Shown: in pieces, positions 42,567 to 54,460 of the stretch
Layout of the letters: each line of letters starts with the position of its first letter
How positions within the stretch are numbered: position 1 is the first letter of the stretch
From: Perca fluviatilis
Taxonomy: Eukaryota; Chordata; Actinopteri; Perciformes; Percidae
Length of the DNA stretch: 64,000 bases
NCBI RefSeq assembly: GCF_010015445.1
Contig: NC_053134.1
Span: forward strand, 14,666,629-14,730,628
Reading direction: 5' to 3'
Position numbers and translations under genes: made by a program
Notes under the pieces: model-generated
Seen by the model: the letters and a program-made list of their open reading frames with translations, nothing else
Told to the model about the DNA's origin: nothing
Database searches by the model: none

Positions 42567-42744
42567 GGCTCTCTCTCTGTAATGTCCTGTGATTGGCTAA
42601 AGTCTCCCGGCACGGCCTGAAAACAGAGCCAAGAGGAGGTGCAGAAGTCTATTTTTTTCTCAGAAAACGTAAATTATAATCTGCTGAAAGGTTATTATGG
42701 AATTATTGCTCAACGGTGCCAAAATTAAATTGCTTACAACAGCT
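42567..42744. mobile_element. Right part of a TTAA transposon (same family as 33536)
   Basis: CTGTGATTGGCTAAAGTCTC, CACGGCCTGAAAACAGAGCC, ATAATCTGCTGAAAGGTTAT and GGAATTATTGCTCAACGGTG lead to ACAACAGCT followed by TTAA (42745-42748). This mirrors the AGGTGCTGTAG left end of the family (memory of full-length copies). The left half is missing, so the two pieces in the window come from different broken insertions. Confidence 0.6.
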
Positions 42745-42748
42745 TTAA

Positions 42749-43910
42749 CTGAATACAAACCAAGAATTTGTAAACATGAAGTCACACATGCGGACAGGTA
42801 AATCATTGTCTGCATTGTCAACGCATAGAAAAAAATCATTGATTTTATTCCAGTGATTGACAGCTAGTTACACTGGACTTCACTCTAGTTGAAAGCATTC
42901 ATTATCTTCTCTAATGGTAACAAAGAGCTCAAGAAGACATTGTTGTTTATGAGCATCAGTAATCAAGTCTTCAACTTGACCTCTTCGGTCATAAATAATG
43001 ATGGACACATAAACTGAGGCTGAAAATGAGGCGTCTACAGAATGTTTACATCATAAACACAAATGAAGGATTCTGGTCACGACCTAAGCTTAACCCACTT
43101 CTGTAAGACATGGCCACATGCACAACACATCTGTTTTAAGCCATTTTCTCTTCCTAACTATTAAGGAAAACTCCCCACATCGATGTGCTGATGTTCTCAC
43201 CTGTTACCATGGTAACCAAATTTCAGATTATAGATAACTACACAGGGCACAACTAGCTTCAAAGGTGCCATGATCAGCAGACACATTCAATACATTTGTG
43301 TGGTTTAACTTTTGCATTCAAACATGTCACTTTGACTATTACACAACCGTGTGGTCAGTCTGCTTTGAGTTCTTACCACAACCAAACTCCACCAGAGCTT
43401 AGTTTCCGTTTTTAAAACACAGATCAAATCAATAAGAGAGAGAAGCGAGAGTAGGGTAGAGAGAAGGGTCAATATTGATTTGCAAAGAAGGAAAGACGAA
43501 ATGAAAGAAATGAGGAAATGAAGGAAAGAGACTGAATAAAAAGGAGAGCAAGCTGGAAAGTAAAGTGTAAAAGAAAAGCAAAGTAACAAAGAGAAACCAC
43601 TGAGCAACAGACAAAGGGTGGGAATACAGAGATAATAGCAGAGAAAATGGCCCTGTGGTCCACAGCAAACTTAATTGATGCTAAGCAGGCATGCTCGACA
43701 GGAGTCTGGCCTGCATCCATTCAACTCGGATTTATTAGCCAATACATAAATACCACACACATCCACAACAATGAATATTGCTGTGGAAACATAGGAAACT
43801 GAGAACAGGCAGTAACAAAAGAAAGGGATACAACAGAAAACAGCAAAGGAAAGGAGGATGCACTTTGTTATTAAGAGTGTTTTGGATTCAGGCGGAGTTC
43901 GCTTTAGTTT

Positions 43911-43912
<2 letters not shown>
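42749..43912. other. Non-coding region with an RFX site
   Basis: Purine-rich from about 43430 to 43660 on the plus strand, which generates hydrophobic minus-strand frames (Phe/Leu/Ser). No exon seen. It contains the X-box listed separately. Confidence 0.4.
43203..43216. promoter_or_regulatory. Perfect palindromic RFX X-box
   Basis: GTTACCATGGTAAC is a perfect 14-bp palindrome and an exact match to the RFX consensus GTTRCCATGGYAAC with no spacer variation. It is not in any repeat I recognise. RFX proteins act at cilia-gene promoters and neural enhancers. Binding here is inferred. Confidence 0.65.
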
Positions 43913-43960
<48 letters not shown>

Positions 43961-43980
43961 CCCACACACACACACACACA
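43913..43980. repeat. Compound (CT)n(CA)n microsatellite
   Basis: About 20 CT units pass directly into about 14 CA units with one CC interruption. Confidence 0.96.
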
Positions 43981-44329
43981 TAATAATTCACTTAAACCAC
44001 TTTACAAAATGAAGCCCAACAAGACACCTATGGATCCTGTACAGTTTCTACATTACAGTGTGCCCACACATACAGATTGTTATTATTTTTCCTCAGCTTT
44101 TGATTCTTGTCCGAACCAGAGCTCTAGTGGGATGGCCTTGCGCTTAAGAGGATCACTTCAGGTCCAACAGAAATCACGGTAATTAATCCACTGACTCAAT
44201 TACACCTCTATGCATCACTGTGCTTCTTTCTGGTATGTGAAGGTCCACCAGCATAGAGCTGACTCATTCTTTGGCTACGTCAACCATGCTACCTGGTGCA
44301 TGAGAGAACATTGTAATACTCTTAATGAG

Positions 44330-44990
44330 GGCAGCAAGACAATTGCAGAGGTATATAGAGGAGATAGATGGAAGAGGAAGAAGTATAAATAGGGAGAGGG
44401 AATGCAGAAATTAGATAGCAAAGAGGGATGAGCCACAGAGAAGATGAAAACCAGCGAGGCAAGAGGGAAATAGTTCAGGGGCAAAGCAAGGAAAGCACGA
44501 GGAAATGAGACAGAAAAAGATACAGAATGGCGAGAATAAGCAAGGTGGCAAGAGGAACGGCAGAGATTGAGGGAGAGAGGGAGAAACACAACGGCAGACG
44601 AATGAACAAGCGAGCGAGGATGGAGGTGGAGGAAGAGTGTTGAGAGGAAAAGACGTTGGCGGTACAGATTTCTCCTCCATTACATTCTGAAGAGAGAGAA
44701 ACAAGGGATGCAAGGCAGAGATAAGAGGAAGTTGATTAAAGAGGCACTGCCAAAGAAAAAAGGCCTTGTATTTAGCATTCTCCTGGCACTGTGGAGGCTT
44801 ATTTTCATGTCCTAGTTTGTCAGAATGAGAGGGAGCCAGAGGGTAACGGCAGAGGAGACACAGGCAGCGAGCACACAGAGATACTCATGTTATGTGATTG
44901 AGACAGAGAGAGGGAACAAATGCAAAGCAGAAGGAGGGAGAGATAGAGAGAATGAGAGAGGACTTCATCTAATTATCAAACCCTTAGTAT
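44330..44990. repeat. Purine-rich (GA) tract region
   Basis: Roughly 650 bp with strong A/G bias on the plus strand (GAGAGAGGGAGAAACACAACGG, AGAGGGAACAAATGC). It makes hydrophobic Ser/Leu/Pro/Phe open frames on the minus strand that should not be taken as proteins. Confidence 0.65.
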
Positions 44991-46189
44991 TGTTTCTCTG
45001 CCACACTTCAAGGGACAAAGTGTAAAATTACATTGTTACGCACAGATGTTGACAATTACATAAGAAAAGACCCGAAAATAAGAGCTACTTTTTTCTTTTG
45101 CCTCGGTGGCATCTCATTTGTGATGACTATATTGAGTGTGTTGAACAAGAGATATGGCTTCATCACAAAAAAACAGTACAGAGTGTGTGCGGTCTCAACC
45201 TGGTTTGATTATACTTGCGGCAGAGAGAAGGGTTCACATTAACTTACTATACCTTCCTTCTCTTTTTTCCCTCTCTCTAAAAATGTGTTGTTTAGGTTGT
45301 TCGTATTGTAACAGTTTTAAAGGAAATGTAAGACCTCTTGTGTTACTTTTTTTTATCAACATAAAAAGGAAACATTTATAAATTGTCTAACCCTATCATT
45401 CCATGCAAAAAAATATATTTTGTTCATCATCCTTATAAAAGCCTCGCAAAGGCTCTTATTAGCTTCAAATATGGATGTATTGCACTTATTTATTTTCAGG
45501 CTATTTGAAAATGAAGAAATATTCAATGTGAATATTTGCATTCATATAGAATTTATGCTCCAATAAAAAAAAAGCCTGTCGAAAAATGAACTTTTGATGA
45601 ATGAATAATTAGAATTATCAAAGTGTCAGATTCAATAGGACAGTAATCCAACTAACCACAGAAACTTCACTAAGAGTTTACAACGTGCAACAGCAAATCT
45701 TCTCTGCATGTTTCTTTTACTCAAGTCAAACCATGGAATAACCGACCTGACTGCAAATATGAATGAATCATAAGAGCATCATAAACAATATAGGATATTA
45801 GTAAGACTACTAAGACGCAACAAAACTTAATGATTACATGTTGCTTAGATTGCCAAAGAGGAATTACAACCAAACAGGATAGCTCATTTTGCTTGCAGAG
45901 ATTAGGAACAGGACTGACAGCTAGATTCACCAACCACTTCACGTGTAACCCTCACTTAAACCGTGGACTGATAGAGTTAACTAAAGTCACAACCTTTCCC
46001 TAACCATACCCAAGTGTTCTAGCAGCCTGAGTCTAACATCAGGGGGATGCAGGACACAAAGCCCGCTCTTCAAGGTCCTGAGCTTTGTATGCCGTACCAT
46101 CCACCCTGACCTTTAGTGGAATATAAGGATGTCACACCATAGTGTGTTGGAGATCACTTTTTCTTCTATTCCTGCTTCTGTCTTGCCTC
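44991..46189. other. Non-coding region, nothing recognised
   Basis: AT-rich, with short featureless frames and no repeat ends. Confidence 0.35.
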
Positions 46190-46770
46190 TTTTTACCCTT
46201 TCCTCTCCCCCTCTTCTTTAAACCTCCCTCGCTTCTTCTCATCGCTTCTCCCACATGTACTTCACTCTGCAACTCTCCCTCTTTCTACTTGTCTCCCCTC
46301 CTTCCATTGCAGTAGCTCTCCTCTCCTCCCCCCTCTCTACCTCCCCTCTGTGCAGCCTGTAGGTGGCATAGAAGCATATCAATTGGCACAGAGTGCACAA
46401 GAGTGATCTGAAAACCCATTTCTGCTCTACAGCCGTCATGAAAGACTCTGCTGTCATATCCCCTCCGTTCCACCACGCTCCTCTTGGCGATCACTCTTTA
46501 CACTTTCCATCATCCTTGCTCATCTTCTTTTTTTTTTTCTTCTTTTCTCTTTTTTTTTTTTTTCTTTTTCTTTCTTTTTTTTTTTTTTTTTCTCTTCTCC
46601 CTCCCTTATATTTTTTCTTTTTTTCCTGTCTTGTTTTTTTTTTATCTTCCCCCTTTTTTTTTTTTTTTTTTTTTCCCTCTCCCATTCTGTTCTGACCATT
46701 CACTCTTTTATCTCTCCTTTGCTTGTTACTCACTTATTATTTTTCTCCCTCTTTCCATTCTCCTCTCCTG
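46190..46770. repeat. Polypyrimidine tract, about 580 bp, with long T runs
   Basis: The plus strand is almost purely C and T over 46190-46345 and again 46500-46770, with T runs of 9-18 from 46530 to 46675. The mirror-like (TTTCTTTTTC)n parts could form triplex H-DNA. The Lys-rich minus frame and Phe-rich plus frames are artefacts. Confidence 0.85.
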
Positions 46771-47274
46771 TGCTCTCCTCTTCGTGCCAGTCAAAAGATT
46801 ATTCCATTGCCCCCCAGGCAGCGTGTAATAATAACACTGTGCCATTTGTGCACATAGACAGGAGAAGAGAAAGTGGGGACAGGCAAGATAAGAGTAGATT
46901 AGTAAACAAAAATTGAATTATCTGTAACCTACTATAACAGCTCACATGCATAAATGTATAATTTTTCTTTTTTTTAACAAAGATAATGTTATCATACTAA
47001 GTGTCTCAAGTCAATTCTTTTTTGCTGTACTCATGATGTTAGGCTACCGTCAACAAATCACTTCCTGATAAAAGGAAGGCTGCAAGACTTTTAATGTGAA
47101 GGTTCTGGAGGGAGTGTTGCGTTTCATTCATGGTAGCGTAACATCTTTTGGGAAAAAAGGCAAAGTGGAATGCCCAATTTGACTCTTACTGTACTGATGA
47201 AATAAGTGCTGTGGAAATGGATATTATACAGAATTTTTCAAGAAAAAGGTAAAAAAGAGTTTGCATTAGCACTT
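46771..47274. other. Non-coding spacer
   Basis: No recognised feature. Confidence 0.35.
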
Positions 47275-47690
47275 TGTTATCCACATCTCCCTCTACTTCT
47301 CCTCACCTCTTTTCTAGTTCCCATCTTTATCTCCTCTCTATCTCCCCCTCCTTTCCCCCTTATTTCCTTGCTCACTTCTCTTCTTTCCTTTAACAGTAGC
47401 ACTACACATTTACGTTTGTTTTCCCCACCTTCTCTCTTCACATGATTTCATCTTTAATCTCTCCATGCACACCTCCTTTTGTACTCCCTCCCTCCCTTCA
47501 CCCCTTCTCTCTTTCTTTTCCACATGCCTGCCCGTTCATTCGTTCACTCTCCTGCCACCTAATGGGGGGCTGTTGCTATGGAAACGCAGGACGAACATGC
47601 TTGCATTCCAGCATGAGAAAGACGATAGCTTGTAAAGTGTCTCTCTCGCCCTCTCGTTCACTCTCTCCGTTTCTTTTTGCACTCTCGTGT
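47275..47690. repeat. Second pyrimidine-rich region
   Basis: C/T-rich plus strand (CTCCCTCTACTTCTCCTCAC, CTCCCTCCCTCCCTTCACCC) interrupted at 47550-47640 by a mixed block that contains an RFX-type site. Confidence 0.65.
47572..47585. promoter_or_regulatory. RFX X-box-like site
   Basis: GTTGCTATGGAAAC differs from GTTRCCATGGYAAC at two positions and is a commonly bound X-box form. It lies in a short mixed-composition island between pyrimidine tracts. Confidence 0.5.
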
Positions 47691-47849
47691 CGAATTCAAA
47701 CAGTTTTTACATGAATGTATGCCATCATGGCAAGTACGTGACACAATGTAAAAAGAAAAGGGCCGATGAAAAACGAGAACATATATATATAAACCCAACA
47801 CTGATTAATCAGATGATACATAATGACAGTATTAAGTGGGATGGAGTGC

Positions 47850-47865
47850 ATACACACATATACAC

Positions 47866-47904
<39 letters not shown>

Positions 47905-47917
47905 TACATATATATAC

Positions 47918-47980
<63 letters not shown>
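47850..47980. repeat. Compound (TA)n/(CA)n microsatellite
   Basis: Alternating ACACATATAC, (TA)10, (CA)9, then several (TA)n blocks separated by TACA, then CACACACA. Tyr/Ile/His repeats in the frames here are artefacts. Confidence 0.95.
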
Positions 47981-49885
47981 ATTTACATATAGATTATAGT
48001 CATATATACTATGAATACACACACTGTACATTAGGTTTACAGAACTATCAGACAGCGGTTTCTCTGACCTGAGGCCAGATTTTTGTTTTGCTTCGGTATT
48101 TTCACCCAGTAGAATACAGACCATCTCTTTTTACATTGTTTCACATAATTTGGAAATGTATTTCTATCATATGTTTATATATTTAGGGTGAAATATAGCC
48201 AAATGCTGCAACTGACATTGTTTTCATGCTCTCTGTTTTCTTTTAAGCTGTGTCTGCTGAGTCTATACATGCTTTTCCTTTTCTTAACACATGAATGCAT
48301 TCTATTGAGAATTAGGTAAGACAGTGATTAGTTGTCGATTTGTTTGTGGCTGTGGGTGGTAAAGACAAATTTAGCTGGTGTTTGTCAGTCAGCTGTTAGA
48401 GCAGCTCCGTCTCAAAGTTTTATCCAAATCAGAGTAGTGGGTCAGATTTAAAAAGCCTTTCTAATGCAGATTTCTTATGTCCGTAATGAGCTACTATAGG
48501 TAAGCCAATGGTTTGTGTTTGTGAAATGACAGACCTGCATCTTTTCTCTCTACACCTATCTTAAAACCTTTATTCTTTCACTTACGCTAACTTTTTCTTC
48601 CATCTTTTTCAATACAACAGTGAAGGGAAGAAGTCAACGGTGGTGCAGAGAATGGACATTATATCCCTTTTCTTTCTGAACAACACAAGCACATAGACTG
48701 TTCTTGCCATTAATCATGAGACCAATCAGCCACAAATGCTTATTTTGGTGACTTTTCATTGTGGCTCCATAGATTACAATACTTTTCGGAGGTGATTCCC
48801 ATTTGTTTCCATCTGTCGAGCTGTCATGTGACTGCAAGGTGAAGACATTTCTTCAGTCATTAGCTGATATGTGCAGGATACAATAATGTCAAATAGTATC
48901 AACCAATGCCACAGTTGGGATTAATAGCCCCAGTTATCAGAACATTACAGGAGCTTGTGGCTGGAATAGGAGCATTTTGTATGTAAATGATCTTCTTGTT
49001 GGTGCTACGGATGGCAGCCATGGTGAACTGATGTACTTGTTTGTAATTTAGAGGGAAAATAATTAATATGATGGATTAATACTGTGAAAGCCAATTCAAG
49101 ACTTCACAGGGGGATTTCTTTTTATTATTTTAGCAACAGCTGAAGGGGTTTATTGCTGCCATCGCTGTGAAACAAGGGGCATTTCTTTTTGTTAGAGACT
49201 TGAAAGAATGACATAGAAGACATATGTTCTGCCTGACACTTCTGCCACATGCTGATGGACTGCTTGTTCTCCCTGAGGCTTTCACACCAAAAAATGGATG
49301 GGCATCAACCCACCATCCCCATTTTTGACTTAGGAACAGGACAATCCACCAATGCAGGTTTAGCAAACTAATCAGAAGGCAGATAGATATAATGGGAAAA
49401 AAACTCTTAACTCTCTTTTATATACATCTTTTGGCACCATTGCAGGTCAATTTACAGTAAATAAATCAATTATGTAGCCTACAACAGTGTCACCAACTTC
49501 ACACTGCGGTTTTATTGTGTTGCATGGAAAACATGACACAACCAGACCTTTAATATGGCCACAAAGAGTCAGCGACTATGTTTACATGCAAACAATATTC
49601 CGGGTTTTGCCCTTATTCCGAAAAAGACAATATTCCAACTAAGCCGTTTTCCATCGGCATCGGACTTGTTGGACCATGTGAATACAGCCTCCCTCTTTCA
49701 TTCCTTCAACCAGCTTGTTGAAAAGGTAAAATAATAATAATATTAATAGTAATATAATAATATTGGTGTGCATGTAAACAGTCACTGTGAATGTCCTGGA
49801 CCATAATATTATTTTGAAGAAGGCAGCCTGGAAATTCCTCCATTTAGTGAGCCAATGTGGTTGTAACAGCTGTTTAAAATATAAG
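47981..49885. other. Non-coding region
   Basis: No exon. An AT-rich (TAA)n-like patch at 49727-49763 has the form AATAATAATATTAATAGTAA. No recognised repeat ends. Confidence 0.35.
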
Positions 49886-50440
49886 CAGTGGTGGATGAAG
49901 TATACAGATCTCACCACACAAGTAAAATAGTAAGTAAAATAATTTGTTGAGTAGAATAATGTAAGTATTAATAGAAAAATGTACTTAAGGTATTCAAAGT
50001 ATTCATCATGCAGTAAAATGGTCCATGTGACCACTGTGATATGTCATTGTATATTACATAATTAGATTGTTCATACTGATCTATAGCTAGCTAGTTCAGT
50101 CCAGTGGTTTCCCACATATGGGTTTGGCCTCCCTCCAAAGGGTCACATGATGAATCATGAGACGATTAATGGGGTGCTAAGTGTTTTTTGCATGAGGTCA
50201 CTGGCCAAAAAAGGTTTAATCTTAATGCATTGTATTTCATAAGATTATCACATGTTAAATAATAAACTAAAAATTAACTTGTAACTAAAGCTGTCAGATA
50301 AATGTAGTGGAATGAGAAGTACAATGTTTCCCTCTGAAAGGTAGTGGAGAAGAAGCATAAAGTATGAACTTCAAATTCTCAAGTACATAACAAGTATGTC
50401 AAAATATTACAGTACTTGAGGAAATGTACTCCAGCAATGT
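49886..50440. mobile_element. CAGTGGTGGAA-family hAT relic
   Basis: It starts CAGTGGTGGATGAAGTATAC. The right half has AACTAAAGCTGTCAGATAAA, GAGAAGTACAATGTTTCCCT, CTCAAGTACATAACAAGTAT and ACAGTACTTGAGGAAATGTA. The right terminus is worn (ACTCCAGCAATG instead of TTCCACCACTG). No convincing duplication. About 555 bp. Confidence 0.8.
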
Positions 50441-51255
50441 GACTGAGATGTTTAATCACCACATCATCCAATTTATACTCTACTTCATCCAACTTTTATC
50501 GCAAAATGCACCTTTATCAACAAAAGGGGATGGGAGGTGTGTTTGGATCCGCACTATTGCTGGTCCTTATGGTTGCACTGGTAAAAAGGTTCCTACATGT
50601 TAATGGAGGTTGTTGCAATGCAGAGTAAGGGCTGATGGGAGGAAACAGAGATTTTGAAAAGTGGAGGGTTGGAGAGCAATAAAAACAATGCTATGGAAAA
50701 CACAAATGCATGATGGGAGACATCTATAATGGCTAGTGCCATGGTCTCACAGTGTTCAATGCAAAGATGCCTTGGGGCTATTATCATGCATTGCAATGAC
50801 AATGTAGGGTCCAAACACAACCTAGCAAATCACTGTAGAAACAAATTCCATTATCGCCGCTCGTATGCATTCCCAGTTCAATTTAAGATAACAGAGGTTT
50901 GTGCTGATTGATTTTTGAATGAATGACTAACTGGAGACAGATGTGTATTTGTGATTCAGGGTTTTCTCGCCACTAAATGTATATGCAGAATGCTTTTTCT
51001 TCTGGTGTAAACACAAATGAACCGTTTCGGGCGGGAGCAGGTGCAAATGGAAGAAATGCCTCATACCTTTTCTCCTATGTTTGTTTGTTTTCAATTGGCT
51101 TGTCATTCGTATGACTCATTCACATTCCATGAAGTCAGCTTTCTCTAAGTCAAATAATGCAAGCCTTTGACCCCCATGTGGGCCCCAAAAAGCATATGCT
51201 TGGACACATACAAGACTAGTACACACACTGTAAGCTCATCTCTGCACCAGACAAA
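50441..51255. other. Non-coding spacer
   Basis: No recognised repeat or exon. Confidence 0.35.
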
Positions 51256-52181
<926 letters not shown>

Positions 52182-52212
<31 letters not shown>

Positions 52213-52213
52213 T
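52182..52213. repeat. (TAA)n microsatellite
   Basis: Ten TAA units. Confidence 0.95.
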
Positions 52214-54035
52214 AAAATCCTCAGGATCAGTTATTTCAGTGTAAGCTCTTTTTGGCCACCAGAGCGCTGATGATACAGGAGGACAGTCGCAAAAACTGTC
52301 CAATCAATACGTCACCGGTCAGTCCATATGGCATTGTGTTAACTCTTCTGGTTTGTTTGTAATACGTCAGTGTAAAGTGTCATGTCCAAATGAACCAAAC
52401 TACAGCTGTGAAAGCACCCTAAAGTACAAGCAACATAAATTACATTTTGGAGCATCATTTTAAAAGTAAATGAAGGGTAGAAAGAGATTGAAAGAAGTGA
52501 GTAAGAGGGAATGGAACTAGATTAAGTGGGAAGTATAACATGGGGGGGAATATGTGGAAAGAAAGGAGGTATTGAGAGAGAAAAAATAGATACAGTATAT
52601 AAAAGTGGTAGTAAAAGAAAGAACAGGATGGAGGAAGAAAGAAAAGGAAAAGAGAGGAAAATGAAGGTAAGAGCTTTGGTATATAGAATACCCCCCAGAT
52701 CATACAGACACTATTTCAGATGCAGTTTCAGTTATTTCTTAATGCGTTTGCATACTGCTTTAGTTCTTTAAATATTCAGAGTACTTCAGGTGTATCAACA
52801 TTAAAAAATAAAGTTTATTTGTGATATTTTTTAGTTTGGTTCAGATGAAATTGTACAGAATGATTTGCCATTCAGCTGAAATAATCTACCTTGAGCAACT
52901 TGAAATGAAACTTTTGAATATTCAGTGGTTCTCACCAAAATTGAACATAAGCTAAAGTTCAGCACCATTTTGCCTCTTTCAGCATCCCTTTGGCCCTACA
53001 ATGGTCCTGAAGGAAAAGCTGCTGAAGAAAGAAATAATGAACAACTAAGTGGAACGATAGAGGCAATTTTGTAAGCCAAACTAAAAGGAATACCGAAAAG
53101 AGTAGGGAGTTGAGGTTTTTCTTGAAGTGTCATTCTGGGACAGTTGGTTTTCCCAAAATGTGTTTCCTCTTTAAGGCCCACATCTACACACTAGCCCAAA
53201 CAAATTCTATCTTTATACATACATACAAACCATCTCACAACCATATTATCACTACGCACTCCCACACACAAGCCAACCACCAGCAAGAAAAGTATGTACC
53301 TACACTTTACTCACTTGGTTAATCAAAGATAGATAGATCGCCTTATTCCGTCCACATCTTGGTTAAAACAACCACAAACAAAGCTGTATCATAAAAATAA
53401 CAACATACATTACATATACATCACTCCTTCATCCCAAGCAGAAAGTAGAGCTAGCGAGCGTGCTGCAAGAGGTGGCTGTTGTTTTGATGATGAAGCTCTG
53501 AGGTTCATGCTGGTAAAATACTTGTGCCTAGCGTTGAGGTTTTCTTCAGGCTTTTATCTCTTGATGCATATACAAACACATACATATTGATATACTAAGG
53601 ATATTTGGGTGGTGGGAAAGAGTTTCAAGTCTAAGAATTTCAATTTGTCATTTTTCTTGCATAATGGTGTACGATGCACCTGAAAAGGGAAGATTACTGA
53701 GCTTTTTGCAATTTAGGTGATCACCAATCTCCACTGACATCAGAAACTGATGAGAAAAAAAGATGACCAATCACCATTCTTGTGTTCTCCACATGGTATT
53801 GACCCAGAGCCTCAATGTCTAGTTACATTTTTGAAAGGGTGCATATCAGAGACATGCTAAGGCTGTGTTGCTTGCTTCTGTATGCCCTAAACCCCTTTGA
53901 TGCTAACATAGAAATGCAGCTTTAATGACTGAGAAAAGAGAGCAAAGGAGCATTGCCACATTAGGAAGACAGAAGTAGTGATCGGTGAATGCAGCAGGAG
54001 AAGAAGGAGGGAGTCTCTTACTGTAGTAGAAGGGT
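52214..54035. other. Non-coding region
   Basis: A purine-rich patch at 52470-52670. No exon or repeat ends recognised. Confidence 0.35.
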
Positions 54036-54090
54036 GGAGAGAGAGAGAGAGAGAGAGACATGGGGGGAGAGGGAGAGAGAGAGAAAGGGG
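54036..54090. repeat. (GA)n microsatellite
   Basis: About 11 GA units, then GGGGGGAGAGGGAGAGAGAG. Confidence 0.93.
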
Positions 54091-54186
54091 GCTGAAAACA
54101 CCAGAGGGAAAGGTGGAACTCTCTTTTAAGTGCAAATTGATTAGATGGGTTAGCAGCTGTGAGTGTGTGTTCTGTATTTAAGCGTG

Positions 54187-54385
54187 TTTTTGTGTGTGTG
54201 TGTGTTTTATAGCATATGTGTATATGTACTGTATGTCACTGCAACAGTGTGTGAGTAATGTATGTATGTGGAAAGAGGTTGTATGGGTGAATGTGCGAAT
54301 GTGTGCGTGCGTGCGTGTTTGGCAGTTACTATATGGATTGTGTCTGCCTGTGCAACCCTGGGGACACAACTGTGTGTATGAGTGT

Positions 54386-54427
<42 letters not shown>

Positions 54428-54460
54428 CGTGCGTGCGCGTGCGCGTGCGCTTGCGTGCGC
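54187..54460. repeat. (TG)n and (CGTG)n microsatellite cluster
   Basis: A short (TG)n at 54187-54207, GCGTGCGTGCGTG near 54304, and a long (TG)n from about 54384 that ends in GCGTGCGTGCGTGCGCGTGC. Strong Z-DNA potential. The Cys/Val-rich frame is an artefact. Confidence 0.93.

Noticed and set aside
46491..46733. Lys-rich minus frame resembling a basic nuclear protein
   Set aside because: Artefact of the poly-T/polypyrimidine tract.
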